Below, piece by piece: positions 1-9,924 of a DNA stretch of 64,000 nucleotides. The first letter of the stretch is position 1, and each line of letters opens with the position of its first letter. The DNA is taken from positions 1-64,000 of the forward strand of contig NW_005178458.1 of NCBI RefSeq assembly GCF_000341285.1. The letters run 5' to 3'. Below the pieces are notes generated by a model. It did not search any database and had not been told where the DNA came from. It was given only the letters and a program-made list of their open reading frames with translations. Source of the DNA: Galdieria sulphuraria. Lineage: Eukaryota > Rhodophyta > Bangiophyceae > Galdieriales > Galdieriaceae. The translations under genes were made by a program, and so were the position numbers.

Positions 1-191
1 AAACATCTACTATTATATTCAATGAATAGATTCTCTCTAGATCACATGCATTTGAGCAACCTTGTCGTGAATATATTGTTGAAATCGGACAGCTGTACAC
101 GACGTCGTGGAAGGGTTTCCGCATAGTTCTGAATCACAGTTGGAATCTCTTTTGATGCGATTCGCATCTACGAGAATCTTTACGATCGGAT

Positions 192-293
192 ATGGGAAGC
201 CTTTTTAAGCGTATGGGTGATTACGAACTTCCTCTTGAGAGGTTATGGCAGTCGTGGACGGAAGCCGGATTGACGAGGAAGTTAACAAGTTGA
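192..293 (+). promoter_or_regulatory. upstream ORF overlapping the transporter start
   Basis: An ATG 53 nt upstream of the transporter start opens a 33-codon reading frame in another frame. It runs past the transporter ATG and stops at TGA 291-293. An overlapping upstream ORF of this kind normally lowers translation of the main frame unless it is skipped. It might instead be an unused ATG if transcription starts downstream of 192. Nothing else is recognisable in bases 1-191. Confidence 0.35.
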
Positions 294-1810
294 AAGAGGA
301 AGCAGATGTCGTGGTTCAACAAAGACATGCGGAAGAAGAAAAATTATATGGTGGATTTCGATCTCCTATTATCAATACTTTAGTTTCTGGTGTGGGTTTC
401 TTTACGGATGCTTATAACATTTTTATTGTTAGTATTCTTAATGGAGTTTGGACAGAAGGTTATCCAGACGCCTTTACTAGTACAATGAAAACCAGGGTGT
501 CCAACAGTATTCTTGTAGGAGACATCGTCGGAATGCTCTTCTTCGGCCTATTTGCCGACCGTATCGGCCGCAAAGCAGGGCTTTTATCCACAGCGACGAT
601 CCTTCTCATTGGCCCGATTTTAGAGACAGTGTCCTTTGGAGCAAACGGCTCTCAGACGGGTATGTTCTGGATGCTTGTAATAGTGCGAGGATTTCTGGGT
701 GTTGGAATTGGTGGTGAGTACCCTTGTGCTGCAACGACATCTTGCGAAGCAGGCGAAGATGCGAAAATTAAAAGGGGAAAAAATGTACTCCTCGTCTTTG
801 CTATGCAAGGCGTAGGAACTATCACAGCTTACGTATATGGAATAATGTTAATTGAATGGGCAAAGGCGAACCCGAGCAATTTTGAGCCAGTCTGGAGAGT
901 CGCACTAGCGTCAAGTATTGTTCCCGTTATACCTATTTACATCCTTCGATGGAGAATGAGGAACTCCACCCGTTATGAGATAGCTGGTCTTTCTAGGAAG
1001 AATCTTCCTTGGCTGTTGGTTCTCCGCAAGTACTGGGTAAATCTTATTGGAACTGCAGGAACTTGGTTCATCAATGACTTTTTGTTCTACTCAAATGGTC
1101 TGTTTTCGTCGGAAATGACAAAGTCAATCTTGGAAGAGACAGACGTTCGGTCCTCGAACTTGGTTTTCACAGAGTATACGAGCATGCTTATCTTATTAAT
1201 TGGTTTGCCAGGATATTTTGTCTCTGCATTCACTGCGGACTATATCGGTTCAAGAAATATTCAAATTATTGGTGCTGTAATGAGTGGCGTGATTGCGATT
1301 ATTATGGGCGGTATTTTCAACTTGATGCGAACGAATCCCGGTCCTTTTATCATGATGTATGGTTTATTCTTCTTTTTCACTCAGTTTGGAGCGAACTGCA
1401 CTACATTTATTCTTCCCACAGAAACTTATGCCACCGCTGTGAGAGCAACTCTACATGGCGTTTCAGCAGCATTCGGAAAGACTGGTGCCGCTATTGGAAC
1501 TCAAGTTTTTAACCCATTGAAAAAGATCAATCCTGTAAATGGACCTCGCGCAGTTTTCATATTTTGTGGGGGCTTGTCGCTGATTGGAGCTATAGTTACT
1601 TATATCTGTATTCCAGATAATAAGAATAAGTCACTGGAAACTATTGATATGGAATTTGAAAGGTATTGTCTCGAACATGGTGTTGAGTTGAAGTATTTGC
1701 AGCCGACACACTATTCGAAGTACTTCAGTGCATCTGACTCTGATGAAAAAGCACGTACGAATGGGAATGACTCGGATGAGAAGAACAGTATTGCGGTTCT
1801 TTCAGAGTAA
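245..1810 (+). CDS. MFS phosphate:H+ symporter family (PHS) transporter
   Basis: Single exon of 521 aa. It is a polytopic major facilitator protein of the phosphate:H+ symporter family (Pho84/PHT1 and the fungal glycerophosphoinositol permease Git1). The loop 2-3 MFS signature GLFADRIGRKAG lies near residues 102-113. The family motif GIGGEYPCAATTS (near 151-163) matches the GGDYPLSA element of PHT1 proteins. A motif WFINDFLFYSNGLF near residue 277 is typical of Git1/Pho84 relatives. The last roughly 40 residues are hydrophilic and Ser/Asp rich. The protein is probably in the plasma membrane and imports phosphate or a phosphodiester; substrate cannot be fixed from sequence. The 5' leader carries an overlapping upstream ORF. 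The next gene follows on the same strand after about 360 bp. Confidence 0.85.
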   Translation: MAVVDGSRIDEEVNKLKEEADVVVQQRHAEEEKLYGGFRSPIINTLVSGVGFFTDAYNIFIVSILNGVWTEGYPDAFTSTMKTRVSNSILVGDIVGMLFFGLFADRIGRKAGLLSTATILLIGPILETVSFGANGSQTGMFWMLVIVRGFLGVGIGGEYPCAATTSCEAGEDAKIKRGKNVLLVFAMQGVGTITAYVYGIMLIEWAKANPSNFEPVWRVALASSIVPVIPIYILRWRMRNSTRYEIAGLSRKNLPWLLVLRKYWVNLIGTAGTWFINDFLFYSNGLFSSEMTKSILEETDVRSSNLVFTEYTSMLILLIGLPGYFVSAFTADYIGSRNIQIIGAVMSGVIAIIMGGIFNLMRTNPGPFIMMYGLFFFFTQFGANCTTFILPTETYATAVRATLHGVSAAFGKTGAAIGTQVFNPLKKINPVNGPRAVFIFCGGLSLIGAIVTYICIPDNKNKSLETIDMEFERYCLEHGVELKYLQPTHYSKYFSASDSDEKARTNGNDSDEKNSIAVLSE

Positions 1811-2171
1811 AAAAGACAATGCTTGAGAGATAATTAAAGAGTATTTTGTATGATTATTATTCGTTTGTTGTCGTCTTGTTTTTTTAGTAAAAAAGAGAGT
1901 TCATTTGAATTCTAAAATGACTTTTTCCTTGCCATCAGCTTTGCAACAGCAGCGTGTACAGTAAACTGAAGAACTATAGCATGGAATCTTTCTGTATCAT
2001 GGAGCGGTTGGGCTCTTAAACACATTTAATAATTGTTGGTTCCTAAATATCCAAAAGGGGAGATGAAAGTAACCAGTGTAACGATTGGAGTAGTGGAGAG
2101 TGAGTAGTCATATAGATGAAGGAATTGAAGAGGAATGGGGCAATCCAAGATTCCTATACGAAATTTCTTCA

Positions 2172-4829
2172 ATGAGACAAGTTTTGATTGTTACAGAAAA
2201 GCCATCCATAGCAGAAACAGTAGCAAATGCACTTTCTCAAGATTCTTATCGGACTAGAGCTGCTCGAAAAAGTCCTTGTCGGGTACACGAGTTTCGTGGT
2301 TACTTTCGTGGTCAAATGGCGAACATAAAGGTTACTTCTGTCCTTGGTCACGTGTATAGCTTTGATTTTACGAAGGAATACAACGATTGGAACTTAGTGG
2401 AAGCAGAAGAACTTTTCTTTGCCGGTGTACGTAAAGTAGTTGCTGACTCTGGTTCCAAAGTGGTTAGGCACTTGGCAACGGAAGCTATAGGAGTCGACTA
2501 CCTTGTCCTTTGGCTAGACTGTGATAGAGAAGGAGAAAATATAGCGTTTGAAGTAATATCATGTGTGAAGCATTCCTTGCAAAACGTACCGGTTATCTAC
2601 GGAAACAGAGCCAACGTGTTTCGTGCTAAATTTTCAGCACTAACAACTAAAGACATTTGTAGAGCGATGGAAAATTTGACATATGTTGACACAAACCAAG
2701 CGTCGGCTGTAGATGTGAGAGCAGAAATAGACTTGAAGGTGGGGGTCGCGTTCACACGTTTTCAGACTCGCTATTTTCATGACAAGTTTTCGAGTCTCGA
2801 TTCCAAGTAAGGGTGGACATATTTGCTCCATTTTGTCTGACTATTCCTTTTCAGGTTGGTCAGTTATGGCCCTTGTCAAACTCCTACTTTAGGTTTTTGT
2901 GTTGGGAGATTGGATGAAATTTCCAAGTTTTCACCAGAAACATTTTTTTTGGTAGTCGTGAATGTTCGAAAGAACAATCGAACAACAAATTGGTACTCTT
3001 CTCGTGGCAAGATATTTGAACGAAAAGTTGCTAGCGCAATCGTTGAGCGCATAAACTCCTATTCAAGTGGTATTTCAGGAAAGATTATCGATAGAACAAC
3101 ATCGAAGGAAAGGCGTCATCGGCCGTTACCATTGAATACAGTGGAATTGCTCAAGTTAGCCTCTAAGAGATTGAAGATGTCTCCTCATCAAGTAGCACAA
3201 GTGGCAGAAAGTTTGTACACTCAAGGGCTGATTTCATATCCACGAACGGAATCTTCCAAGTATCCGTCATCCTTCGACATTGAAGCAGTGTTGTCAGAAC
3301 TGGAAAAAACATCTACTTGGTTCCCTATCGTCAAGATCTTCCGAGAGGGAAAGTATTTAAACAAATCAAGGCAAGGAGGTGTGGATAAAGGTGACCATCC
3401 CCCTATTACTCCCGTCCGTGGAGCAGAAAGAGGCTCTCTAAGAAATGCAGAGCACGAACGTGTTTATGAACTTATAGTATATAGTTTTTTGGCAAGTGTT
3501 TCAGAAGATGCAGTTATAATGAGTCAGCAATACTGGATGCTTCTCAGTGGAGAAAAGTTTGTCTTCTCCCAAAGGAAGCTTGTGGTTCCTGGATGGCTAG
3601 AGTTTTCAAATTCTTCCAACCACATGGAGTCATTGAATATGAATAGTGAAATATTCTTTGAACAAAACGAGTCTATAGAAGACTTTACAGTTTCTTTAGA
3701 AGAAATGCAGACGGAACCTCCTGAATATTTATCGGAAAGCGACCTAGTCGGGTTAATGGAGAAATATGGTATTGGAACTGATGCAAGTATTCCAACCCAT
3801 ATCAACAACATCATCACAAGAGGCTATGTCCGGCTTTCAAGCGAAAGACGCTTGATACCGACACAGTTAGGAATTCTGCTGTATCGAGGGTTTGTAGATA
3901 TGTTTTACTAGTTCAAACAGAACTCAATACATAGTAGGTATCAAAAAATAGATCCTCAGCTCGTGTCTCCAGTAGTTAGGAGTCATATAGAACAAGAAAT
4001 AGCTCAAGTAGCTTCGGGACAAGTTGACGCTATGAGTGTTGTTGAACACTGTTTGAGTGTGTTTTGGAAAAAGTTTATATATTTTAGAAAACATATTGAC
4101 GCCATGGACGATTTGTTTGAAACAGTGTTTACAAATATGCATAGTAGAGGAAAGAAGTTTTCGTTATGTGGAAGATGCAATAGATATATGAAACTGATTG
4201 AAGAGAAACAGAATCGTCTATTTTGTATGAACTGTAACGACACTTTAAAACTTCCTCCAGGGAAGTTTCATATTATGAACGGCAACAAGTGTAGCATAGA
4301 CTCTTTCGAGCTAGTGACGTGGGTTAGTAGCTGGGGACGACCGTTACTTATTTGTCCGAAGTGTTTCTTGGACTCTTCCACCGACACAAACTTCAAAGAA
4401 CCAGAATGGTATCCTGGTTTAGGTTGTACACAACTCTCTACGTGTTGCAGTCTTTCTTGTCCTTGGCGGCAGTGGCACCAGAACACTATAGGACTTTGTG
4501 CCCAGTGCGTTCAGCAAACAGAGGTGAACAAGTCGTTATTTTGTCCTGGTGTACTTTTCTTATCTCCAAGGGCTCCAGTTCAAGTCTATTGTAACCGCTG
4601 TAGCTTTTCCCTCAAGTTCTCTCAAGGTTCTGTCGTTCAAGTTGGTCTTGAGGAACAAGACGAGAAGTGTAGCGCATGCCACTCCAAAAAGTTATGGTTT
4701 AAGAGTTTATCTGATAATGTCAGGCAAAAAGGTTGCCTTTACTGCGACTCTCTATTCCTCGCTGTTTTGACGAGAGATACGCCACGTAGAGCGTTCCGTG
4801 TGTCTCATTGTAAACACCGAACCAAGTAG
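2172..4829 (+). CDS. TOP3B: DNA topoisomerase III beta (type IA)
   Basis: Three exons: 2172-2806, 2855-3889, 3938-4829. The joined frame is 853 aa, close to human TOP3B (862). The N-terminal Toprim begins VLIVTEKPSIAE and carries the acidic DCDREGE motif. The active-site tyrosine is in the SYPRTES motif at about residue 340 (human Tyr336). The second join gives RGYQKIDPQL, matching the family, and relies on a GTTTGT donor. The C-terminus has repeated Cys pairs (CGRC, CMNC, CPKC, CAQC, CNRC, CSAC, CDS) and the block LPPGKFHIMNG, as in TOP3B rather than TOP3A. The enzyme relaxes negatively supercoiled DNA and, in animals, also acts on RNA. The Gly/Arg-rich tail of animal TOP3B is absent. The ATG at 2172 was chosen because it directly precedes the Toprim strand. 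Confidence 0.92.
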
Positions 4830-4965
4830 GAAAGCTCGTCACCTTCATCAAAAGGTTGGGATTAGACAGCGAAGCTACGAAGAGCGATTGACGTCATCGA
4901 TTCCTATCAATAAGAACGGATTTTCCATTTTGTCGATTGTGGTTTGTCAATTTTGTGAAAAAGTG

Positions 4966-6096
4966 ATGGCAGTGGAAGAGCCTATTGTAAACATTTATCT
5001 TACAAACCCTCCTACTGAGTATTGTCAAGCCAGATATACTGTAAAGCAAAAACCTAGCAAATGTCGGACCAAAGGAAAGTACATGTTTTGTTTGCCTGGT
5101 GAAAAACAAGGCTACATTACTTGTGGTACACACCTCAAAGCCTTGTGTGACTTGAGCGCTCTTGGAATGGATAATCAACCCATGAAACCATTGCCTAAGA
5201 ACGGAAAGCTATTGGGCTATGGAGATTACGAAAATATGGAAGAACAACAATGCCAAGCACTCATCACGGCAGCTAGCGGAAAGGAACCTCCAGAACGGTG
5301 TTCCTCTTTTAAGACTTTCGCATTCCAAAGTGAACAACACGAATGCATATTGTTCCTTTGTAAAAAGCATTTTTCATGGATTGATAATGCCTATGATCAC
5401 AAGTCTTATATAGTTCAGGATGCACCATCTGCACAGACGGACAATGAAGTCTTAGATGAGCAAGCCTCGGAACAACAAACAAATTTTCAGGACGAAGAAG
5501 AGCGCGGTCATCCAAAGACAACCAAGTATGAAGATTTTATAGAGTCTAATGAAAATGCAGTTGAAGACACTGATAAACTATCGTTACTGACGAATGGAGA
5601 GAATGGATACGTTGAAGCAAATGGTGTCGGTGAAGACTCATATTCAGTTGAAGAAAATAATGATATGGCTTTGCAAAACTGCAAAACACAGAGTAGCAGT
5701 CAACAAACCTCATTATCTGAACACCGGAATCATTCCACTAATACTAATGGTAACCAGACAGAAAGTGAGAACGCTGCAATTCGACAAACAGAAGCCAATA
5801 TTTATAGTCCTGCTGAAAGCCAATCGGATTCCTCATTGGTTGAGGAAAAGATGCAAGCTGAGAAGAAGAACTCTCTTGATGTTTCAAGCTCAAAGAAAGA
5901 AGACTTTGCTCCAGAAAGAGAAGAAGTCCGGCGACAAGTTGATATCGAGAAAAGGGAATCAAAGGAGCTGAAGCCAGCTTCTGAAATGCAACGTATTCCT
6001 CCTCCACCACCAAAACCTCAGCACTTTCGACCCGACGAAAAATCTGGAAAATCTAAACAGACAGCTGCCGAAGGCGGCTGTTGTGTGATTTCATAG
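4966..6096 (+). CDS. hypothetical protein with Cys/His repeats and CAAX box
   Basis: Single exon, 376 aa; not a family I recognise. The N-terminal 150 residues contain two copies of a Cys/His pattern. Each starts CQA, then has a KC or RC about 11-15 residues later, further cysteines, and ends C-x2-H (CGTH in copy 1, CKKH in copy 2). This suggests two zinc-binding units. The middle is acidic, Ser/Gln rich and probably disordered. A proline run IPPPPPKPQ precedes the C-terminus. The last residues GGCCVIS form a CAAX box (CVIS) with an adjacent Cys, predicting farnesylation plus possible palmitoylation and membrane attachment. The ATG at 4966 lies directly before a well-structured region; the frame is open further upstream but has only non-consensus starts or sequence overlapping TOP3B. 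Confidence 0.7.
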   Translation: MAVEEPIVNIYLTNPPTEYCQARYTVKQKPSKCRTKGKYMFCLPGEKQGYITCGTHLKALCDLSALGMDNQPMKPLPKNGKLLGYGDYENMEEQQCQALITAASGKEPPERCSSFKTFAFQSEQHECILFLCKKHFSWIDNAYDHKSYIVQDAPSAQTDNEVLDEQASEQQTNFQDEEERGHPKTTKYEDFIESNENAVEDTDKLSLLTNGENGYVEANGVGEDSYSVEENNDMALQNCKTQSSSQQTSLSEHRNHSTNTNGNQTESENAAIRQTEANIYSPAESQSDSSLVEEKMQAEKKNSLDVSSSKKEDFAPEREEVRRQVDIEKRESKELKPASEMQRIPPPPPKPQHFRPDEKSGKSKQTAAEGGCCVIS

Positions 6097-6480
6097 CTTT
6101 GCTTTTATGATGGGTGATTGAATTTACATATAAATATTCAACTTGTTTTCGGTTTGACACTCGCCACTCTGCCCACTCAGCCACCGCTCTCTTGTAAGAA
6201 GTGAGAGTATTTCTAAGTTTCAATATATGTTGTCTCTCGAGCAGGTTCACTTCCTTGTGGAGAATTGTTTTGAACTTGTGAAGATGACGTCTGTTTCACT
6301 TGATGCTTTAAGTGAATTACACCGCACAGTTTTGCCAGAAATTTTTTACAAAACATTTAAGAGTTTTATGCAGAGTAGATTGTTCAATTCATCACTTTTG
6401 GAGTATTGAAATGCATTAACCCAAAACTTTGTCAGTTTTTTTGGGAATATGAAGGACAAGCCCTAGAACAGTTGGAGAAA

Positions 6481-8061
6481 ATGCTCAACCCCGAAGATGA
6501 CGACTGTAGTCGGCAAAAGTACGGTAGTTTTGAGAGTGTAAACTCACAGGAATGGAAGGAGAGGGAAGCTAAAAACGAGTCACAGAGCAGTGGTTCCTTG
6601 TGTTCTAAACAGAAAAGCGCTTACCGACTAAGTAGAGATAGGAGCAATCTTGTACAGAAATCAATAGGTTATAGTTTAGACGGCCTTGACTCAGACGGAA
6701 CTACAGACGCAGCCCCTCCTAGAACTTTAGGTATCTTTCAACTGGCAGGACTCATGTATTTAGTAACTGCCGGGGGCGGATACGGATTAGAACCAGTTGT
6801 ACAAGCAGCAGGGCCTCTACCGGCTTTGATTGGTTTACTTGTTGTTCCGTGGATATGGTCGGCACCCCAAGCTCTTATGACGGCTGAGCTATCAACCCTT
6901 TATCCACGAGATGGAGGTTTCGTTTTATGGGTAGAAGAAGCTTTTGGCAACTTTTGGGGGTTTCAAGTGGGATGGTGGAACTTTTTTGGTTCCCTGGTTG
7001 ACAATGCATTGCTTCCTAGGCTTTTCAGTGATTACTTGAAGATATTTTTAGGGGTAGATCACCTTTCTTTGTGGCTTAGCTGGGGTGGCGGAATATTCTT
7101 GTTGTTGTTTTGTTTTATTCTCAACTACAGAGGTCTAGAAATTGTTGGTTGGGCTTCCATCATTTTCGTTGTCATCGTTGCTATTCCGTTTGCTATTTTA
7201 ACGCTCGTCGGGCTTCCGCAATCAGATCCCAAGGTTTGGTTACAATGGCGAGGCCATCGAGACACCAACTGGAGCTTATTCTGGGCCACGTTGTTGTGGA
7301 ATCTATGTGGGTTTGATAGTGCGGGAACCTGTGCTGGAGAGGTGAAGAATGCTTCACGTACTTATCCAGCTGCAATTTTGCTTTCTTGTGCATTGGGATT
7401 GGCGTCCTTTTTACTTCCTGTGGCAGCTTCTGTAACATTTGCTCAAGATTGGGACGAATGGAATGATGCCTTTTGGCCTTTAGTTGCGAATCGTGTAGTT
7501 GGAGGTACTTGGTGTGGTACTTTAATTACCTTGGGTGGATTAGCAAGTGCTGCTGGGATGTTAAATTCCTTGATGGCAACCTCTTCTCGTGCTTTATATG
7601 GGATGGCAACGACTCAATTGTTACCACCGGAACTGGCAGTTTTGCATCGCGTTTATAAGACTCCTGTTCGATGTATCGCACTTGTCGCTGTTGGAACTGC
7701 ATTATTTTCGTTGTTAAGCTTTGAGAAGTTGGTTGAAATAGACTCTGTTCTGTATTGTATTAAGGAAATGTTGGAATTTTCGGCTCTTGTACGTTTAAGA
7801 TACAAGTATCCACATATCTCGAGGCCGTTTGCGATACCTGGGGGTTTTATAGGAGTTTGGCTATGTTGCTGTTCCGGAATATCTTGTTGCGTACTTATGA
7901 TTTGCCTTAGTGGTCTTGCCGCTTTTTTATCAGCAATGTCGATGATTTTAATAGGCTTTATACTATATCCATTGGCTCATTGGTGGCTAGCCAAACACGA
8001 ACAAGCACAAATGAAAAAATCCAGTTCCACAGCTTCATTCGATTCTTCGGAAAGAATCTAA
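6481..8061 (+). CDS. APC-superfamily amino acid/polyamine permease (plant PUT/LAT-like)
   Basis: Single exon, 526 aa from the first in-frame ATG. About 75 hydrophilic residues precede a twelve-helix APC transporter. Helix 1 reads LAGLMYLVTAGGGYGLE, the unwound GGG/G-rich segment of the family. Downstream signatures include WIWSAPQALMTAELST, PRDGGFVLWV and FFGSLVDNALLP. These align with plant polyamine uptake transporters (PUT/RMV1), where the equivalent text is WSIPEALVTAEL and MDNALYP. Expected role: H+-coupled uptake of polyamines or amino acids at the plasma membrane or an endomembrane. An additional N-terminal exon between 6227 and 6409 cannot be excluded, because that stretch is open in another frame, but no join with matching phase was found. 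It converges on SQD2 with only 17 bp between stop codons. Confidence 0.85.
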   Translation: MLNPEDDDCSRQKYGSFESVNSQEWKEREAKNESQSSGSLCSKQKSAYRLSRDRSNLVQKSIGYSLDGLDSDGTTDAAPPRTLGIFQLAGLMYLVTAGGGYGLEPVVQAAGPLPALIGLLVVPWIWSAPQALMTAELSTLYPRDGGFVLWVEEAFGNFWGFQVGWWNFFGSLVDNALLPRLFSDYLKIFLGVDHLSLWLSWGGGIFLLLFCFILNYRGLEIVGWASIIFVVIVAIPFAILTLVGLPQSDPKVWLQWRGHRDTNWSLFWATLLWNLCGFDSAGTCAGEVKNASRTYPAAILLSCALGLASFLLPVAASVTFAQDWDEWNDAFWPLVANRVVGGTWCGTLITLGGLASAAGMLNSLMATSSRALYGMATTQLLPPELAVLHRVYKTPVRCIALVAVGTALFSLLSFEKLVEIDSVLYCIKEMLEFSALVRLRYKYPHISRPFAIPGGFIGVWLCCCSGISCCVLMICLSGLAAFLSAMSMILIGFILYPLAHWWLAKHEQAQMKKSSSTASFDSSERI

Positions 8062-8078
8062 ACGAATCAAAAAATTTC

Positions 8079-9865
8079 TCATAGATTAAAACCCAAAAGT
8101 TGCCAATAGCGTGAAAATTGTTGCTTCCAAATTATATACTTTCTACGAAACCATCTGTAAATGGACAAAGTTCGGGGAAGACTGATTCCCATGGCTCGTG
8201 TGTTTTGAAAGTGATGCATTGCTCGATGATAATGTGTATTTCGCAAAACTGCTGTAGCAGTTCTCCAATCCCAATTCTCTGCCTCCTTTCTGGCTTTAGC
8301 TGACAACTTTCGAGCAAAGTACGGATCCTCAATAAGTCTAGAAACGTATAATGCACATGTCGCCATATCACCTGGTTCGTATAAAAGCCCCGTTATCTCA
8401 TGTTGAACTAGATCAGGAATACCTCCAGAGCGAGTAGCTACAACTGGAACTCCTGATGCCATTGCTTCTAAAACAACAAATCCAAGTGTTTCTGTCTCGG
8501 ACGGCATAACAAATACATCTGCTGAGGCAAACGCTTCAGAAAGTTCTTGACCACTTAGTATTCCAGTAAATATTGTGGCAGTATCCCGATAATGACTTTC
8601 AAGTTGCATAGCAAATGGTCCATTTCCAATAAAGGCTAAACTTAAATTGGGTATGTATTTGAAAAGCTCTTTCAAACACAACAAGTTTTTCTCTATACCT
8701 AAACGACCCTTTTATGCAATAGACATTTATAATGAGAAAAAAAAATTTAAAGTTGCTTACGACATAGATAACCAAAGGATTCGATGGATTGTTATTTGTC
8801 AACAATTGTCGCTTTGACAAGCTTCGAAACTTGGGATGAAATCTATTGCAGTCTACGGCTTTTCTCCATATCTGAACGTTTTTGACTCCCTTTTCTTCCA
8901 TTTCCTTGCAAACCTGTGTTGAGACAGTAAGTGTTAGATCAGCTCGTGTGCTAACATATCGAATAAGCCGCCAACATAAGCCTTCCAAATATCCCAATCC
9001 ATACTTCTTGGCATACATAGGAAGATGTGTGTGATAAGATAATAGTAAAGGCACTCTAAGAAATCGAGCCCAATTGAGTACCGAGAAACACAAACAGCCA
9101 GGAGTTGCCAAATGAACTATGTCAGGTTTAAAGCGATAAAGCACTGAAAAGAAGTCTACATAGGCACCAGTGGAAAGAACTATATTGGGATATAGTGCAA
9201 ACCGAAAGCCTGGAATATTAACAATAGGAAACCCAAAGATTTCTTTTGGTGCAGAACCTGAAACTTCCGGTACAACGATTAAAACATCATCACCGGCTTC
9301 CTTCAAATATCGTAGCGTCTCAATGAAGCGATTGCTATATCCCGAGACATGTGTAAAGGGAGATGGTTCAATAATCATAACTATTCGATGAGGTGGAAGT
9401 ATTCGCCTCTGAACAGAGTTCACACTAGAAGACTCTAGAGTAGGAACTCCTTTATCAATAGTTCCTCTTCTTGCAACTTGCGTACAGTCACACTGTGTTC
9501 CTTCACTATCACGAGAGCCGTCTGGGAAGCTAGACGACATCTTGCAACGTCGAAAAACGTGTATGTGACACGCATAGTTTGTTGAATACAAACATCTACC
9601 ACAATTGCCACAACTAAACAACAGATTTCCTGGATTGCCTAGCACGGGCAACTTTTGAAGTCTTGGCTGCAACACTCGGAGTGAAAAGCCTGGTACGGTA
9701 GCTGTGGTGAAACTGCCTATGAACAGATAGGAACGAATATTAAATAACGGATAACTTAAACACTTTCTGTTATCCAAAACCTACAGAGGATAAAAGATAT
9801 CACATAATACTATAAGCTTAACTACTTACGGTATCCGGAAAACTGAAAGATAGCAAATCTTTCAT
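8079..9865 (-). CDS. SQD2: sulfoquinovosyltransferase SQD2-like (GT4 family)
   Basis: Three exons on the minus strand: 9865-9830, 9780-8761, 8708-8079, giving 561 aa. Join 1 (GTAAGT...TAG) links a 12-codon first exon. Join 2 restores VIYVGRLGIEKN across a GTAAGC...AAG intron, as required by the family. The GT-B C-terminal half has AFIGNGPF, the EX7E region SETETLGFVVLEAMASG and TRSGGIPD. These match plant and cyanobacterial SQD2, which transfers sulfoquinovose from UDP-sulfoquinovose to diacylglycerol to make the plastid sulfolipid SQDG. The first roughly 130 residues are unrelated, Ser/Arg/Cys containing and likely include a plastid transit peptide. The start codon is 59 bp from the divergent kinase start, so the two genes share a very short promoter. 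Confidence 0.88.
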
Positions 9866-9924
9866 GATGCGATTTGTATGGACATTTGATTAGTACTGAT
9901 TGATACTTACTTTTTGGGACAATT

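Noticed and set aside
620-808. Minus-strand open frame inside the phosphate transporter
   Set aside because: Lies wholly within a clear MFS gene on the other strand; no motif; shadow frame.
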